A stretch of DNA of 64,000 nucleotides from Vairimorpha apis BRL 01 (taxonomy: Eukaryota > Microsporidia > Nosematidae): positions 17,745-81,744 of the forward strand of contig KE647331.1 of the NCBI GenBank assembly GCA_000447185.1, in the 5' to 3' direction. Under the pieces are notes generated by a model, which saw only the letters and a program-made list of their open reading frames with translations, did no database searches and was not told the DNA's origin. Position 1 is the first letter of the stretch; each line of letters starts with the position of its first letter. The translations under genes and the position numbers were made by a program. Below are positions 1 to 11,555 of the stretch, piece after piece.

Positions 1-1468
1 TTATAAGTCATTTAAAATTTACAAAAATTATTGTTAAATATATTTTTTAGTTATGCTATGTTTATTAAAATTTTAAATTATTGCTAAATATACTTTTAAA
101 GTAAGATTTTACTAAAAATTTATATCATTGAATAACATATTTAATAAATTTAGATTTAACATACATAAAAAATGTTAATCTATCACAAATTATAATTTTA
201 AAAATTTATTATTTTTTAACATACATATCTAGTTAATTAAATATAAAAACAATTTTTTAATTTTTTTATAAATTAAAATTATTAAAAATTTCACTTAATT
301 AAAATAATGATATGTTAATTATCGATACAGAAAAACAAAATCTAATTGTATTAATATAAATCTTCAATTTTACAAAATTAAAATCTTTTGATTAGTTTAT
401 TTTTAATAGTTGATGAATTATTATAATATAAATAAAATTTTTTATTTTATAAATTTTAGTGCAATATTAATTAAAAATACATATACATATAATTTTTATG
501 AATTATTTAAGCACTAAATTAATATCAAATATTTAACAGAATAACATTAAATTTTAATTAAAATATCAACTATAAAAATATATCTAATTAAGTGTAATAC
601 AAATATTTAGACAGAATAACATTAAATTTTAATTTAAATATCAACTATAAAAATATATCTAATTACGTGTAATACAAATATTTAACAGAATAACATTAAA
701 TTATAACAAAAGTAAAACTTATCAATTTAAATAATTAAAAAGTTAATATATATATATAAAATATTCTTTATATAGTCACAAAAACCAAACTGATGTATAT
801 TTTTGTATACTAGATTTATAATATATAAATATTTTAATTTAATAGTAATATTATTTATAATTTCATTTTTTTAAAGAATAAATATTTAAATGTCAATAAA
901 TTAAAATAATAAAACTTAAGCTTATAAAATAATCAAATTTCGTTTAATATTCATTTATGGTAAAAGAAAACTTTAAATTTAAATAGTACAACATTCATTT
1001 TATAAATAGACCATGTCATTTAAATATTATAAAATTATATTTTAAATATATTTGATTACATTTTTAAACTAATTTTAATATATCTTATAAATTAATAAAA
1101 AAATGATTACAATTTATTCATGTTCAACATCACAATAAATTAATAAAAATTTTAACTTTATATTAAATATTAATACCTTGTATATCTTCATATATATACA
1201 GACTAATTTTTTGTATCTTTGGAGTGATGATAAATAGTTTTATATTTCATAAAAATACATCACCATAATAAATTAATATAAATCTTGTATGTCTTAAAAT
1301 ACGTGTATTACAATAAATCATTTAAAATTACATCACCACAATAAATTAATACAAATCTTGTATATCTTAAAATACTATACTTACAATAAATCTTCATACT
1401 AACATAAACCACATTAAATTATTCAAACTTAATATAAACCACAATAAATTCAATCATTTTAACCTAAA
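1..1468. repeat. AT-rich intergenic DNA with two tandem repeats
   Basis: No gene is seen here. Two short tandem arrays stand out. At about 526-703 a 74-75 bp unit is present a little over twice; the anchor CAGAATAACATTAAATT starts at 537, 612 and 686. At about 1257-1402 a 73-bp unit beginning ACATCACCA is present twice (1257 and 1330), with a decayed third copy upstream near 1128. The rest is low-complexity A/T. Confidence 0.7.
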
Positions 1469-4444
1469 TTATATAGTACCCTTTCTTATATTTTCCAACA
1501 CATCCTCAGGAAAACCCACAATTTCAGCAACTCTAAACCCATAGCTCATATCACAAACACCTTTACCTATTTTATATACCATCACATTGTCTTCATACAA
1601 AGCTTTTAAATTCTCAACATTTTCATCACACAATTCAGGAAAATGAGTAGCAAATATAGAATAACAATTAAGATCGAGTAAATATTGTTTAACTGCCATT
1701 GCTATACTCAATCCATCAATTTCACTAGTACCTCGACCTAGTTCGTCTATAAGTACTAATGATCGATTTGTACTCATTCTACAAATCTTGCTTATATCTT
1801 TCATTTCCACCATAAATGTGCTTTCATTTTTACTTGCGCAATCGTTTGCTCCTATTCGTATAAATATTCCATCTAAAATGTTTAATCTAGCATATTCGCA
1901 TGGAACATTGCATCCAACTTGTGCTAGTAGACAGATTGTACCTATTGTTTTCAGATATGTACTTTTTCCTCCCATATTTGGACCTGTTACGATGCACATT
2001 CTTTTTTGTGAAGAAAAATCGTTATAAATTACGTCTTTTGTTTCCAAAAGTGGATGGAACATTTTTTTAATTATAATTTGATTATTTTGGTTTAAAATGT
2101 TTTCTTTCTTAGAATGACCTTTAGATTTTTTTACGTATACATTATTTTCTTCTGAAAAAGAATCATTTTTTACTAATTTATTTTCATATTCATTATCTTT
2201 AAATCCATCATTTCCACCTTCCATATTAAATTCAGGTTTACACCAATGACTTTTACTACTAAATCCTTTAAATACATCTATCAAACTAATTATATAATTA
2301 AATACTTCTAATTCATTTACATATTTTTTCATTTCATTCCTAATTCTGTTGAGTTCAATTAAACTCTCTTTTTTTATATTATCAAATATTTCTTTTTTAT
2401 TGTTACTAACTCACTCAATCTTTTTGTAGTAAACAAAACTCCTGTTTTATGAATATTAAGAATTAAAATATTTGCGTCTTGTAATAGATTGCTATTTTTT
2501 TGTATTCGGTTCTTGTTATTCTAAATTGTTCATTTTCTAGTTTTATTATTTTTTGATAGTATGTAGATTTTTGAATATTTTTTATATCTGATTTAGTATT
2601 GTGAGATTTATTAAATGAGTCATCATTATTTAAATTATTAATTTCAAATATATTAGAATCTTCACTATTCAATATATTAACATCATTATTGCTGTATAAC
2701 ACATTTTCATCCAAATCTTCATTACAATCCAACATCTTCCCTTTTTTGATCTCCTTCCTTTATTTAATGTCTTCATATTATTTGATCTATTTTCTAATAC
2801 AGAAATTAATCTCAAATATTCTTGTTTCATCTCCAAATTTATTTTCTCTATATCAGTATATTTTATATTTTTAAAGTAAGTTTGTTTATACGTGCTTCTT
2901 TTTATATCAATTATACTTGAAATTAAATTTGCTAGTGGTATCAAATTGTTGTAGATGTTTGTAAGTGGAACAATAAAATTATCTTTTATTAGTGGCGATC
3001 CATTGTTATTTAAATTCTTGAGAACGTGCTCTTTATTTTTATTTTTAATAAAAATTTTCTCAGGAGAGTTTTTCTTCTTCATTTTTATCTTCATTATCGT
3101 GAAATTTTTTATTTCCATTAAAAAACTCATTATTTTCACATTTTTCATCTTCGTTAAAGATTTTCCTGTCATTAATAAAATTTCCATCATCTGCAAATAA
3201 ATGTTCACGTCTATCATCATCAATAAAATTATTTCCATTTTCATATAACATCCTCATCAAATAAGGAATTCTTAATATAACTTCATATACTTTCATTATC
3301 TCATTAACACCAACTTTATTGTTGATTACTCGTTTTGTAATTTTATATAAATCAGGAAAAATATTTAGATTAATTTCTATATTCTCAAATTCTTTTATAA
3401 TTTTTTGTCTATTTATTATTTCATCTACTCGTATAAGTGGTTGTCTAAGAAATTGTTTTAGTAATCTGTGACCTTGCACAGTTTTAATGGGAAAATAATT
3501 GTCTATATTTGGAAAGAGGTCGTTGATATTGTCCATTGTAAAGATATCTGGCCGTTTATAATGTTTTGTAGGAAGGTCTTTGTTAAGGAATTTTTTAAGC
3601 ATCCAAGATGATTTAGAAGTAGGAGAATTTACTGTTTTGGATTCTTCTTTACTGTTTGAAAAATTAACTATTTCAGTTTCATTTTTAATGTACGAAGAAT
3701 TTTCCATATTAAATTCATTAACGATAAATTCTCTCTGTATATCTTTCATAGGACTACTAATATGAACTAAATAACTACCAAATAAATATTCATATCGACT
3801 ATCGTCAATAACAACCTCAAAAACGTTAACTTCTTCCATAACAGCATAAAGATTACTAAACACGTCATCATCTTGAAAATTACACGTATATATGATATTT
3901 TCTCCTGTTTTTACAAAACTAAAATCGACATCCCTTTTAGTTATACATAGTGCACATAAAGATGGTAATATATTTTCATCAATACAAATGTCAGTGAAAT
4001 CATTCCAGTTTCCAGGATATCCCGTTTTTGTTAAAATATTATTTACATATTCTTGTACTTTTATTTTTTTATAGTTAAACATGTTTTAATTGTTTTTTCC
4101 AATGTTTGTTCGTCTATTTTTATGTGTGTATTAGGAGTTGGTTTAGAAGGAGAATTTTTTTGAATAAATCTTGATTTTGAATTCAAATTTTCTTGTAATT
4201 TTGTCTTTCTTTTCCCATCTTTATCAAATTCCATTCTCATTTCTATGTCATTTATATTTTCCATGTTTTTTCCACCTTCATTTTCTCTCTTAATTTCTAA
4301 ATTATTCATCTTTTTTTCATATTCTAATTCTACATTTCTTCCAACATCTTTACCTATTCTATGTACATGTTCTGTAAACGGATAATACACTATATAAGTA
4401 TCGTCTTGTTTATGGTAAATGAAGACCTCATTTTCAATTGTCAT
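1469..4444 (-). pseudogene. MSH2: DNA mismatch repair ATPase MSH2, broken by five frameshifts
   Basis: Read from 4444 down to 1469, this locus spells a MutS-family protein of about 990 residues in six consecutive frame segments. MSH2 pairs with MSH6 to recognise mismatches in the nucleus. The ATPase end (2332-1469) is clear: Walker A GPNMGGKST, then STFMVEM, Walker B LIDELGRGTS and the ATHFPEL motif, followed by KGVCDMSYGFRVAE, which is closest to MSH2. The middle carries the lever motif TVQGHRLLKQFLRQPL and the clamp-to-ATPase stretch KTGVLFTT. Breaks lie near 4075, 3065, 2735, 2500 and 2390, several beside A-runs. The start ATG at 4444 directly follows CCC. The protein ends soon after the ATPase domain, shorter than most MSH2. 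A spacer rich in Asn, Glu and Lys interrupts the N-terminal region. Either a decaying gene or a gene with multiple consensus errors. Confidence 0.82.
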
Positions 4445-5324
4445 GGGTCATGAAATTCGTTATATTTATATTTAATTAAGAATTATCATATTTTAAAAAA
4501 TATGTTCTAGAACATTATAATATTTATAGAATGTATTATATTAAAAAATAAGTTTTAAAATATTTGAATGATATTAAAGAATAAGTTTTAGAACATTTTA
4601 TATAATTATAGAATATTTATTGTAGGAATATAAGTTTTGTAATATTTGAATGATATTAAAAAATAAGTTTTAAATTTAATTAAGAATTATCATATTTTAA
4701 AGAATATGTTCTAGAACATTATAATATTTTTAGAATGTATAGTATTAAAATATGTTCTAAAATAATTTAATGATATAAAAGAATAAGTTCTAGAACATTT
4801 TATATAATTTTAGAATGTATAGTATTAAAAATATGTTCTAAAATAATTTAATGATATTTAAGAATAAGTTCTAGAACATTATAATATTTATTGTAAAAAA
4901 TAAGTTCTAGAACATTTTAATAATATATAAAGGATATAATTTTAAAATATTGTAAATGTAAAAAAATATAATATATAAAAAGCATAATTTTAGAATAATT
5001 TAAAATAAATCAAAGTGAAGTTAATTTTGTATTAGATGAAGATTTTGATTTTATTATAAAAATAAACAGAAATACTATATTATTAATATAAATATTTTAA
5101 AATAATTATATAAGTTATAATATTTACTATAACATTCTTACTATCATAAATACATTTATTATAACTTTATTATTATAACACCATCCAATACAACACATAT
5201 TATACTATATTAACTTCAATACTTTACTATTCCCATATATAAAATACTGCTTTAGTTTTTATTAATAATCCATTACACATCTCCACTTTACATTCCAACA
5301 TTTTCTGTTTTTAAAAACCCTTAT
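4445..5324. repeat. Divergent intergenic region with degenerate repeats carrying TTCTAGAA palindromes
   Basis: This gap separates the starts of MSH2 (minus strand) and the YKT6 gene (plus strand). About 4480-4990 is a degenerate tandem array of the phrase AAGTTCTAGAACATT and variants. Perfect TTCTAGAA palindromes begin at 4505, 4709, 4788, 4869 and 4905. The remainder, 5000-5320, is plain A/T-rich DNA that ends in CCC at 5318-5320, just before the YKT6 start. Confidence 0.65.
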
Positions 5325-5948
5325 ATGATTTTATACTCTCTTGTAATTACAAACATACATACACAAAAAATAATCTCAAAACACTTTTACTTAAAACAAT
5401 TCTCATATTTCACTCGTTCACATATAAAAGAGTTTATACTTATGATAAGCCAAGAAATAAGTTCAAGACTTAAAAATTACTCTTTTCAAACTTTTACTCA
5501 TGATTTTGATAAAAAAACAGTTCATATTTTTGTACAGGTATTTAATGAATATGCTTATATTTGTTGTGCAGATGAAGAATATCCTGTTAATATAGGAAAG
5601 AAATTTATTAATGAGTGCTATAAATTAATTAATAAAAATGGAAGAATTATTTCCGGTAGTAGTAAGAATATTACTAGTAATACATCAAATATAAATAATA
5701 ATATTTCTAGTAACACATCAAATAACATCGACCAACTACTCTGTACATACCAAGACCCAAAATCACATGACCTACTCGAAAATATACAGAAAGAACTTAA
5801 AGCTACAAAAGAGTTATCTTGTAAAACACTTGCCAGTCTGTTAGAAAGAAATGAGAAATTAGAAGATTTGGTTGAGAAAAGTGAACAGTTGAGTAGTTCG
5901 AGTAAAATTTTTTATAAAGCTGCTCATAAAAGAAATAGATGTTGTTGA
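5325..5948 (+). CDS. YKT6: YKT6-like longin R-SNARE
   Basis: A 207-residue membrane-fusion SNARE that would act on Golgi, endosomal and vacuolar vesicles. Residues 1-110 look like a longin domain. An Asn/Ser-rich linker (about 112-137) follows. The R-SNARE helix occupies about 145-205, with the zero-layer Arg in LLERNEKL and the family-typical run KLEDLVEKSEQLSSSSK. There is no C-terminal membrane helix, as expected for Ykt6, which is lipid-anchored. The protein ends in Arg-Cys-Cys-stop: the two cysteines that are palmitoylated and prenylated in Ykt6 are kept, but the last three residues of the usual CCAIM-type box are absent. The linker is longer than usual. The start is supported by CCC five bases upstream. 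Confidence 0.85.
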   Translation: MILYSLVITNIHTQKIISKHFYLKQFSYFTRSHIKEFILMISQEISSRLKNYSFQTFTHDFDKKTVHIFVQVFNEYAYICCADEEYPVNIGKKFINECYKLINKNGRIISGSSKNITSNTSNINNNISSNTSNNIDQLLCTYQDPKSHDLLENIQKELKATKELSCKTLASLLERNEKLEDLVEKSEQLSSSSKIFYKAAHKRNRCC

Positions 5949-6429
5949 AATAAATGTTTTTTATATTTTTATATTGGTTGTAATAAAATTAATTTAAATA
6001 TTTTTATATTAGTGTAGGTTATAATAATTATAGGATGGTATAAATTTATGTTTTTTAATTAAAATCTATTAATATTTATAGATCTTTTTAACTTAAAGTT
6101 GTATTTTTATATTAAAATATATCTATAAATTTTTACTTATAAATATTTTAACATAAAATTGTATTTTTATATTAGAATATATTTATAAATTTTATTTATA
6201 GATCTTTTTAATAATAAAGTACTCAATAAAAATATTACAACATAATATAAAAATACTAAAATGTAATATAAAATACTACAACATAATATAAAAATTTATA
6301 CATTTACATTATTCTTATATATAACAAAAACAATATTCTTTTAAATAACATATGTAAATATTTTATTCCATATTAAAAAATAATAAAAATTATACTACAA
6401 AAAAACAATATAAATAAAAAAGAGTTTAT
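5949..6429. other. AT-rich intergenic DNA
   Basis: No gene or RNA seen. About 6065-6215 holds an imperfect tandem repeat of roughly 60 bp (phrase TTGTATTTTTATATTA twice). Convergent 3' ends of YKT6 and HSP70 flank it. Confidence 0.6.
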
Positions 6430-8463
6430 TTATTGACCAGGCATGCCAGCTCCACCACTCAATTCTTTAATCAAATCTCTTAATTCAGTTTCTTTCTGAA
6501 CTAATTCATCTTCTTCGAAATTATTTCCATCAAGTCCATAGAACCAATCTTCAAATGGTTTAAGTTTGTCTAAGAAATCTTGTTTCTTATCTTGTGGCAT
6601 TTGCTCGTTACTTTCAACAGTAGATTTCATTGTATTAAGTAATGACTCAAATGAATTCTTTTTAGTAATCTTGTTTTTTAAAGCTTCATCTGCTTTTTCG
6701 TGTTCAGCAGCAGTTTGTTTCATTCTCTGGATATCTTCATCAGTAAGTCGGCTTTGAGTATTACTAACTGTAAGAGCGGCTGATTTACTTGTGGCTTGAT
6801 CTTCAGCTGTAATGTGGAGTACACCATTATTGTCTACATCGAAAGTGACGTTGATTTTTGGAGTACCTTTTGGTGCTGGTAAAATTCCATCTAAATTAAA
6901 AGAACCAATTAAATTATTATCAGCTACCATTGGTCTGTTACCTTCGTAGACATTAATTGTAACTGCTGTCTGGTTGTCTGAATAAGTTGTAAATGTTTCA
7001 GTTTTTTTAGTTGGAATACTTGAATTTCTCTCAATTAATACAGTAGCTACACCACCGGCTGTCTCAATGGATAAATCTAATGGGCAACAATCAATGAGTA
7101 AAAGTCCTTTGGATTCTGAAATGACGTCAGAGAAAATAGAAGCAGCTTGATAAGCAGCACCTACAGCGACAGCTTCATCTGGATTGACTGGTTCAACAAC
7201 TTTACTTTGTCCGAAGTAGTCACATAACATAGATTTGATTTTAGGAATTCTTGAACTTCCTCCTACTGGAATAACTTTTGTAATATTTCTCTTGGCTGAT
7301 TCTAAATGTTTTTCTAATTCAGGTGTAAGTAACAATTTAGATCCATCTTTAGAATAATTTACTCCTTTCAAATTTTCAGCTAATAATAAACAACCTTTAA
7401 CTCGTTCTAAGCACTTCTTAAATAAAGGGTCGCATAAATACTCGAACCTGGTTCTTGTAATTTGTACGTTCAAATCTGTGGTGCCGTGGTAGCAAGGGAC
7501 TTGAATAGTTGAGTTTGTAGCTGAACTTAAAAGAGCTTTGACACGGTTTACTTCAGCTCTTAATCTTAAATTACTATTCTCTTTTATATCTGATTCTTTA
7601 ACACCTGGATTTTTCTTTAAGAATTCTGAAATAGCATGATTCATTAACAAGTTATCGAAATCAACACCTCCTAAGAAAGTGTCTCCATCTGTAGCTTGTG
7701 CAATTCCTACTGCACCATCTTCTTTACTGTATTCGAATTCAAGTACGGATACATCAAATGTACCACCACCTAAATCGAATACTAAAACTGTCTCTTTAGT
7801 ATCAGCTGCACTTGAACCTTCACTTTTACCTATACCGTAAGCTATGGCTGCAGCTGTAGGTTCAGCTAATAATCTTACTTTGTCAGGATTGAATCCGGCA
7901 ATAGTAGCTGCCTCCTTAGTTCTGTCTTTTTGTGGTTCTTCAAAGTAAGCTGGTACAGTAACAACAGCTGCTTCAACTTTAGTTCCTAATCTGGCTTCAG
8001 CTGCTTTTTTCATATAAGTTAATACTCTAGCAGAAATTTCGATTGGGGCATAATATTCAGTTTTTCCATCTCTTTCAATTTTAATAGCAATGTTATCAAT
8101 AATTTTCTGGCTTCCTGGTGCAGGAGCAGATTCTTCTTTCTTAGTTTTAAAATTGTATCTAACTACAGTAAATGGCCACTTAGAAATACATTTCTGAATA
8201 TTCTCGTCATCGAATCCTCGTCCTATCATACGTTTAGCATCGAAAACGACTGATCTTGGATCACTTGTAAACATGCTCTTAGCTGCATTTCCTACTACGA
8301 TAGTATTTCCTTCACTAAAAGCTACTACTGAAGGGGTGGTTCTGTCACCATCTGGGTTAGTTACTATTTCAACTTTACCATTTATGTATGCTCCACAGCA
8401 TGAGTAAGTTGTTCCTAAATCTATACCTATTGCATTTGATGTGTTGTTTGGTTGATCGCTCAT
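6430..8463 (-). CDS. HSP70: Cytosolic-type HSP70 chaperone
   Basis: A full-length 677-residue Hsp70 that folds proteins by ATP-driven cycles with J-domain partners. The nucleotide-binding domain shows IGIDLGTTYS at the start, VLVFDLGGGTFDVSVLEF in the middle and VIPVGGSSRIPKIKSML near residue 400. The peptide-binding domain follows with NRPMVADNNLIGSF-type strands and DVDNNGVLHITAEDQ. There is no N-terminal targeting sequence or ER-retention signal, so a cytosolic or nuclear form is favoured. The C-terminus is Gly-Met-Pro-Gly-Gln and lacks the EEVD tail that cytosolic Hsp70s normally use to bind TPR co-chaperones. The gene has no frameshift and is less AT-rich than its surroundings, as expected for high expression. 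Two CCC triplets lie 7-14 bases before the ATG, and a possible heat-shock element lies 30-65 bases upstream. Confidence 0.95.
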   Translation of the reverse strand: MSDQPNNTSNAIGIDLGTTYSCCGAYINGKVEIVTNPDGDRTTPSVVAFSEGNTIVVGNAAKSMFTSDPRSVVFDAKRMIGRGFDDENIQKCISKWPFTVVRYNFKTKKEESAPAPGSQKIIDNIAIKIERDGKTEYYAPIEISARVLTYMKKAAEARLGTKVEAAVVTVPAYFEEPQKDRTKEAATIAGFNPDKVRLLAEPTAAAIAYGIGKSEGSSAADTKETVLVFDLGGGTFDVSVLEFEYSKEDGAVGIAQATDGDTFLGGVDFDNLLMNHAISEFLKKNPGVKESDIKENSNLRLRAEVNRVKALLSSATNSTIQVPCYHGTTDLNVQITRTRFEYLCDPLFKKCLERVKGCLLLAENLKGVNYSKDGSKLLLTPELEKHLESAKRNITKVIPVGGSSRIPKIKSMLCDYFGQSKVVEPVNPDEAVAVGAAYQAASIFSDVISESKGLLLIDCCPLDLSIETAGGVATVLIERNSSIPTKKTETFTTYSDNQTAVTINVYEGNRPMVADNNLIGSFNLDGILPAPKGTPKINVTFDVDNNGVLHITAEDQATSKSAALTVSNTQSRLTDEDIQRMKQTAAEHEKADEALKNKITKKNSFESLLNTMKSTVESNEQMPQDKKQDFLDKLKPFEDWFYGLDGNNFEEDELVQKETELRDLIKELSGGAGMPGQ

Positions 8464-8494
8464 ATTATATGGGTGGGTTAAATTTTATTTTATA

Positions 8495-8527
8495 GAAAAT
8501 TATTTCTAGAATTTATTTTTTCTAGAA
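8495..8527 (-). promoter_or_regulatory. Possible heat-shock element upstream of HSP70
   Basis: Two perfect TTCTAGAA palindromes (8504-8511 and 8520-8527), plus a further GAA block at 8495, lie about 30-65 bases before the HSP70 ATG. Heat-shock factor binds inverted repeats of nGAAn, so this layout would suit an HSE. The region is AT-rich and chance cannot be excluded. Confidence 0.45.
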
Positions 8528-9214
8528 AATTTTTTTTTAAAATTATAACGAAGAGTATTTTATAAAACGAATTATTTATATAATTTTTATAAATTTTGTA
8601 AAAAAACTTATTTGAAAATTATTTTAAAGCCACAACAAATGTAATAAAAATATATTTTAGTTATTGAAAAATTTTACTTAAAACATTAAAAAAAAATTTA
8701 TTGATATTTGAAACATTAATAAATGTATTGAATTATGTTCAAATATATTTTTATTTTTAAGTTATCTTACATAATTTATTTATTGGTGCAATTTTTTAAA
8801 AAAAAATAATTTTATTAAATTAATAATGATTCAATTATTTTTTAAAATTATATTTTTAATGATTAAATATGAAATTTTAAAAAAAATAAATTTAAAAATA
8901 TTTTATGAGTTTATTTAAAATAAAAAAAAGTTTTTATTTTAATGTTTTGTTAAATTTATCTCGAATTAATACAAAAATATTTGTAAAGATTTTCTTAAGT
9001 TAAAAATTTAAATGTTTTTTAAGTTTTCGTTATATTTTATTATTAAATGTTATTAAAAGATATTTTATAAATTTATATATAAATTTTTAAAAAAATAATT
9101 GTAAAATTATAATATTCAATTTATTTTAAAATCTTTAAGAAAAATTATTTTACATCAATTAAATTTTTTTTTTAAAATAAACCTAATAATTTAACAAAAT
9201 TTTAACATTTATAT
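8528..9214. other. AT-rich intergenic DNA
   Basis: Homopolymer-rich A/T sequence. No ORF, RNA or distinct repeat that I can support. Confidence 0.6.
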
Positions 9215-10301
9215 AGATTTTGATTATTATAAAATTAATACATTTTTAATAAAAAATTACCATAGTTATTTAAATTTGAGATATTTTAATAGAAAAAAGA
9301 ACAATATTAAATGATCCAATTTTATAAATTTTTTATTGTTTTCTTAATATGTGTGTCATTTATTTTCATTTTAAATTTGATAGTTTATCTAATTATATTG
9401 AATTTTGTGACAAATATTAAATATTTTATAATTTATTTATTTTAATATTTTAATTTTTTAAAGAAAAAATTAACTTCATAAAATCTAAATAAATTTATAA
9501 TTTACTTTTTTATTATATATTTATAAAATTTTTTCTTTTAAAATCTATCGTGCTTAAAATTTAAAAACATTTTATAATTTACTTTTTTATTATATATTTA
9601 TAAAATTTTTTCTTTTAAAATCTATCGTGCTTAAAATTTAAAAACATTTTATAATTTACTTTTTTATTATATATTTATAAAATTTTTTCTTTTAAAATCT
9701 ATCGTGCTTAAAATTTAAAAATATTTAATAATTTACTTTTTTATTATATATTTGATAAATAATTGTAAATAATTATTTGATAAATCATTTTTATCAATTT
9801 ATTATCTTAGTTTAATAAAAATAATAATATTGAGAATTTATAAAATTATATTATGACTTATTATTAAAATATTAAGAGATTTTTGTAAATTCACGATATT
9901 TTTTTATTTAAACTTTAAATACTCATTTTAAAAAGTTTCAAATATCTTTTTAAATAAATATAAAATATTTATTTAGTATATAATTTTTTTAAAGATTTTT
10001 ATATGCCAATATAATTATAATTTGTATTCAATCTTCAGATATATAAAATTTTTTTTTATCATACGAAACAAAGCCAAATTAAAAAAAATATAAATAGATT
10101 AAATATTATTAATAAAATTTTAATGTATTAATATATTATCTAAAATTTTGTTTATACATAATTTATTAACTATTTTAAATTTATAAAGATTTATTTTTAA
10201 TTTATAAAAGATCATATAAACTTATATAAAATCTATAAAATTTTTTTATGAATGATTATAATAAAAAAATATTTTTGTACTTATAAACAATTAAATTATA
10301 A
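9215..10301. repeat. First copy of a ~1 kb direct duplication, ending at a gap
   Basis: This segment and 10322-11274 are nearly the same sequence in the same orientation. Both begin AGATTTTGATTATTATAAAA and both end TTATAAACAATTAAATTATA. They differ by scattered single-base changes, by a short insertion in the second copy near 10933-10965, and by the number of 77-bp units inside (three here, one in the second copy). A 20-N gap separates them. This looks like two contig ends that were not merged. Confidence 0.85.
9501..9731. repeat. Tandem array, 77-bp unit, three copies
   Basis: Units begin TTTACTTTTTTATTATATA at 9501, 9578 and 9655, with a partial fourth from 9732. Each contains the phrase AAAATCTATCGTGCTTAAAA. 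The spacing is exactly 77 bp each time. The matching array after the gap has one full unit (10602-10678). Confidence 0.85.
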
Positions 10302-10321
10302 NNNNNNNNNNNNNNNNNNNN
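10302..10321. other. Assembly gap (20 N)
   Basis: Exactly 20 N, the same length as the gap at 25548, so this is a fixed-size scaffold join and not a measured distance. Confidence 0.98.
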
Positions 10322-11274
10322 AGATTTTGATTATTATAAAATTAATACATTCTTAACAAAAAATTACCATAGTTATTTAAATTTGAGATATTTTAATAGA
10401 AAAAAGACAATATTAAATGATCCAATTTTATAAATTTTTTATTGTTTTCTTAATATGTGTGTCATTTATTTTCATTTTAAATTTGATAGTTTATCTAATT
10501 ATATTGAATTTTGTGACAAATATTAAATATTTTATGATTTATTTATTTTCATATTTTAATTTTTAAAAAAAATTAACTTCATAAAATCCAAAAAATTAAA
10601 ATTTACTTTTTTATTATATATTTATAAAATTTTTTCTTTTAAAATCTATCGTCCTTAAAATTTAAAAATATTTAATAATTTACTTTTTTATTATATATTT
10701 GATAAATAATTGTAAAATAATTATTTGATAAATCTTTTTTATCAATTTATTATCTTAGTTTAATAAAAATAATAATATTGAGAATTTATAAAATTATATT
10801 ATGACTTATTATTAAAATATTAAGAGATTTTTGTAAATTCACGATATTTTTTTTATTTAAACTTTAAATACTCATTTTAAAAAGTTTCAAATATCTTTTT
10901 AAATAAATATAAAATATTTATTTAGTATATAATTGTTTTTATATATTTCAAAATTTTTTTTTAAGATTTTTTATATGCCAATATGATTATAATTTGTATT
11001 CAATCTTCAGATATATAAAATTTTTTTTATCATACGAAACAAAGCCAAATTAAAAAAAATATAAATAGATTAAATATTATTAATAAAATTTTAATGTATT
11101 AATATATTATCTAAAATTTTGTTTATACATAATTTATTAACTATTTTAAATTTATAAAGATTTATTTTTAATTTATAAAAGATCATATAAACTTATATAA
11201 AATCTATAAAATTTTTTTTATGAATGATTATAATAAAAAAATATTTTTTGTACTTATAAACAATTAAATTATAA
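10322..11274. repeat. Second copy of the ~1 kb direct duplication
   Basis: Matches 9215-10301 in the same orientation and is about 134 bp shorter, mostly because two 77-bp units are missing. The sequence then continues into unique DNA that leads to the next genes. Confidence 0.85.
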
Positions 11275-11387
11275 TTTATGATAATAATATATACTACACA
11301 AACTTCTTCTCCTTATTTTATACCCCGTTTTAATCTTTTCACCGTTTCATTTAAAAATACATTTCCCCCTTAAAAATCAAATTTTTT

Positions 11388-11555
11388 ATGTCAGACGAGA
11401 AAAAGATCAAAACTACAATAAAATACAAATTATCAAATAATGGAAAATATGTCATACAAGAATACAGTGTGAGTGCCATAGATGATGTGAACAAGTTGAT
11501 TGATTTTTTCAAACAAGTGGATGTACTTAGAGAAAATGATAAAATAAAGAAATAA
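11388..11555 (+). CDS. Small conserved-looking protein, 55 residues, function unknown
   Basis: A complete short ORF, MSDEKKIKTT to DKIKK. Its codons include GAC, GTG, GCC and AAG, unlike the random A/T ORFs around it. CCCCC lies about 20 bases before the ATG (11365-11369), the usual start-proximal signal in this window. The N-terminal part, KTTIKYKLSNNGKYVIQEY, alternates charged and hydrophobic residues like a beta hairpin; the C-terminal half should form an amphipathic helix (DDVNKLIDFFKQVDVL). There is a faint likeness to the N-terminal stretch of eIF3g, too weak to name it. No signal peptide and no membrane segment. Confidence 0.6.
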   Translation: MSDEKKIKTTIKYKLSNNGKYVIQEYSVSAIDDVNKLIDFFKQVDVLRENDKIKK

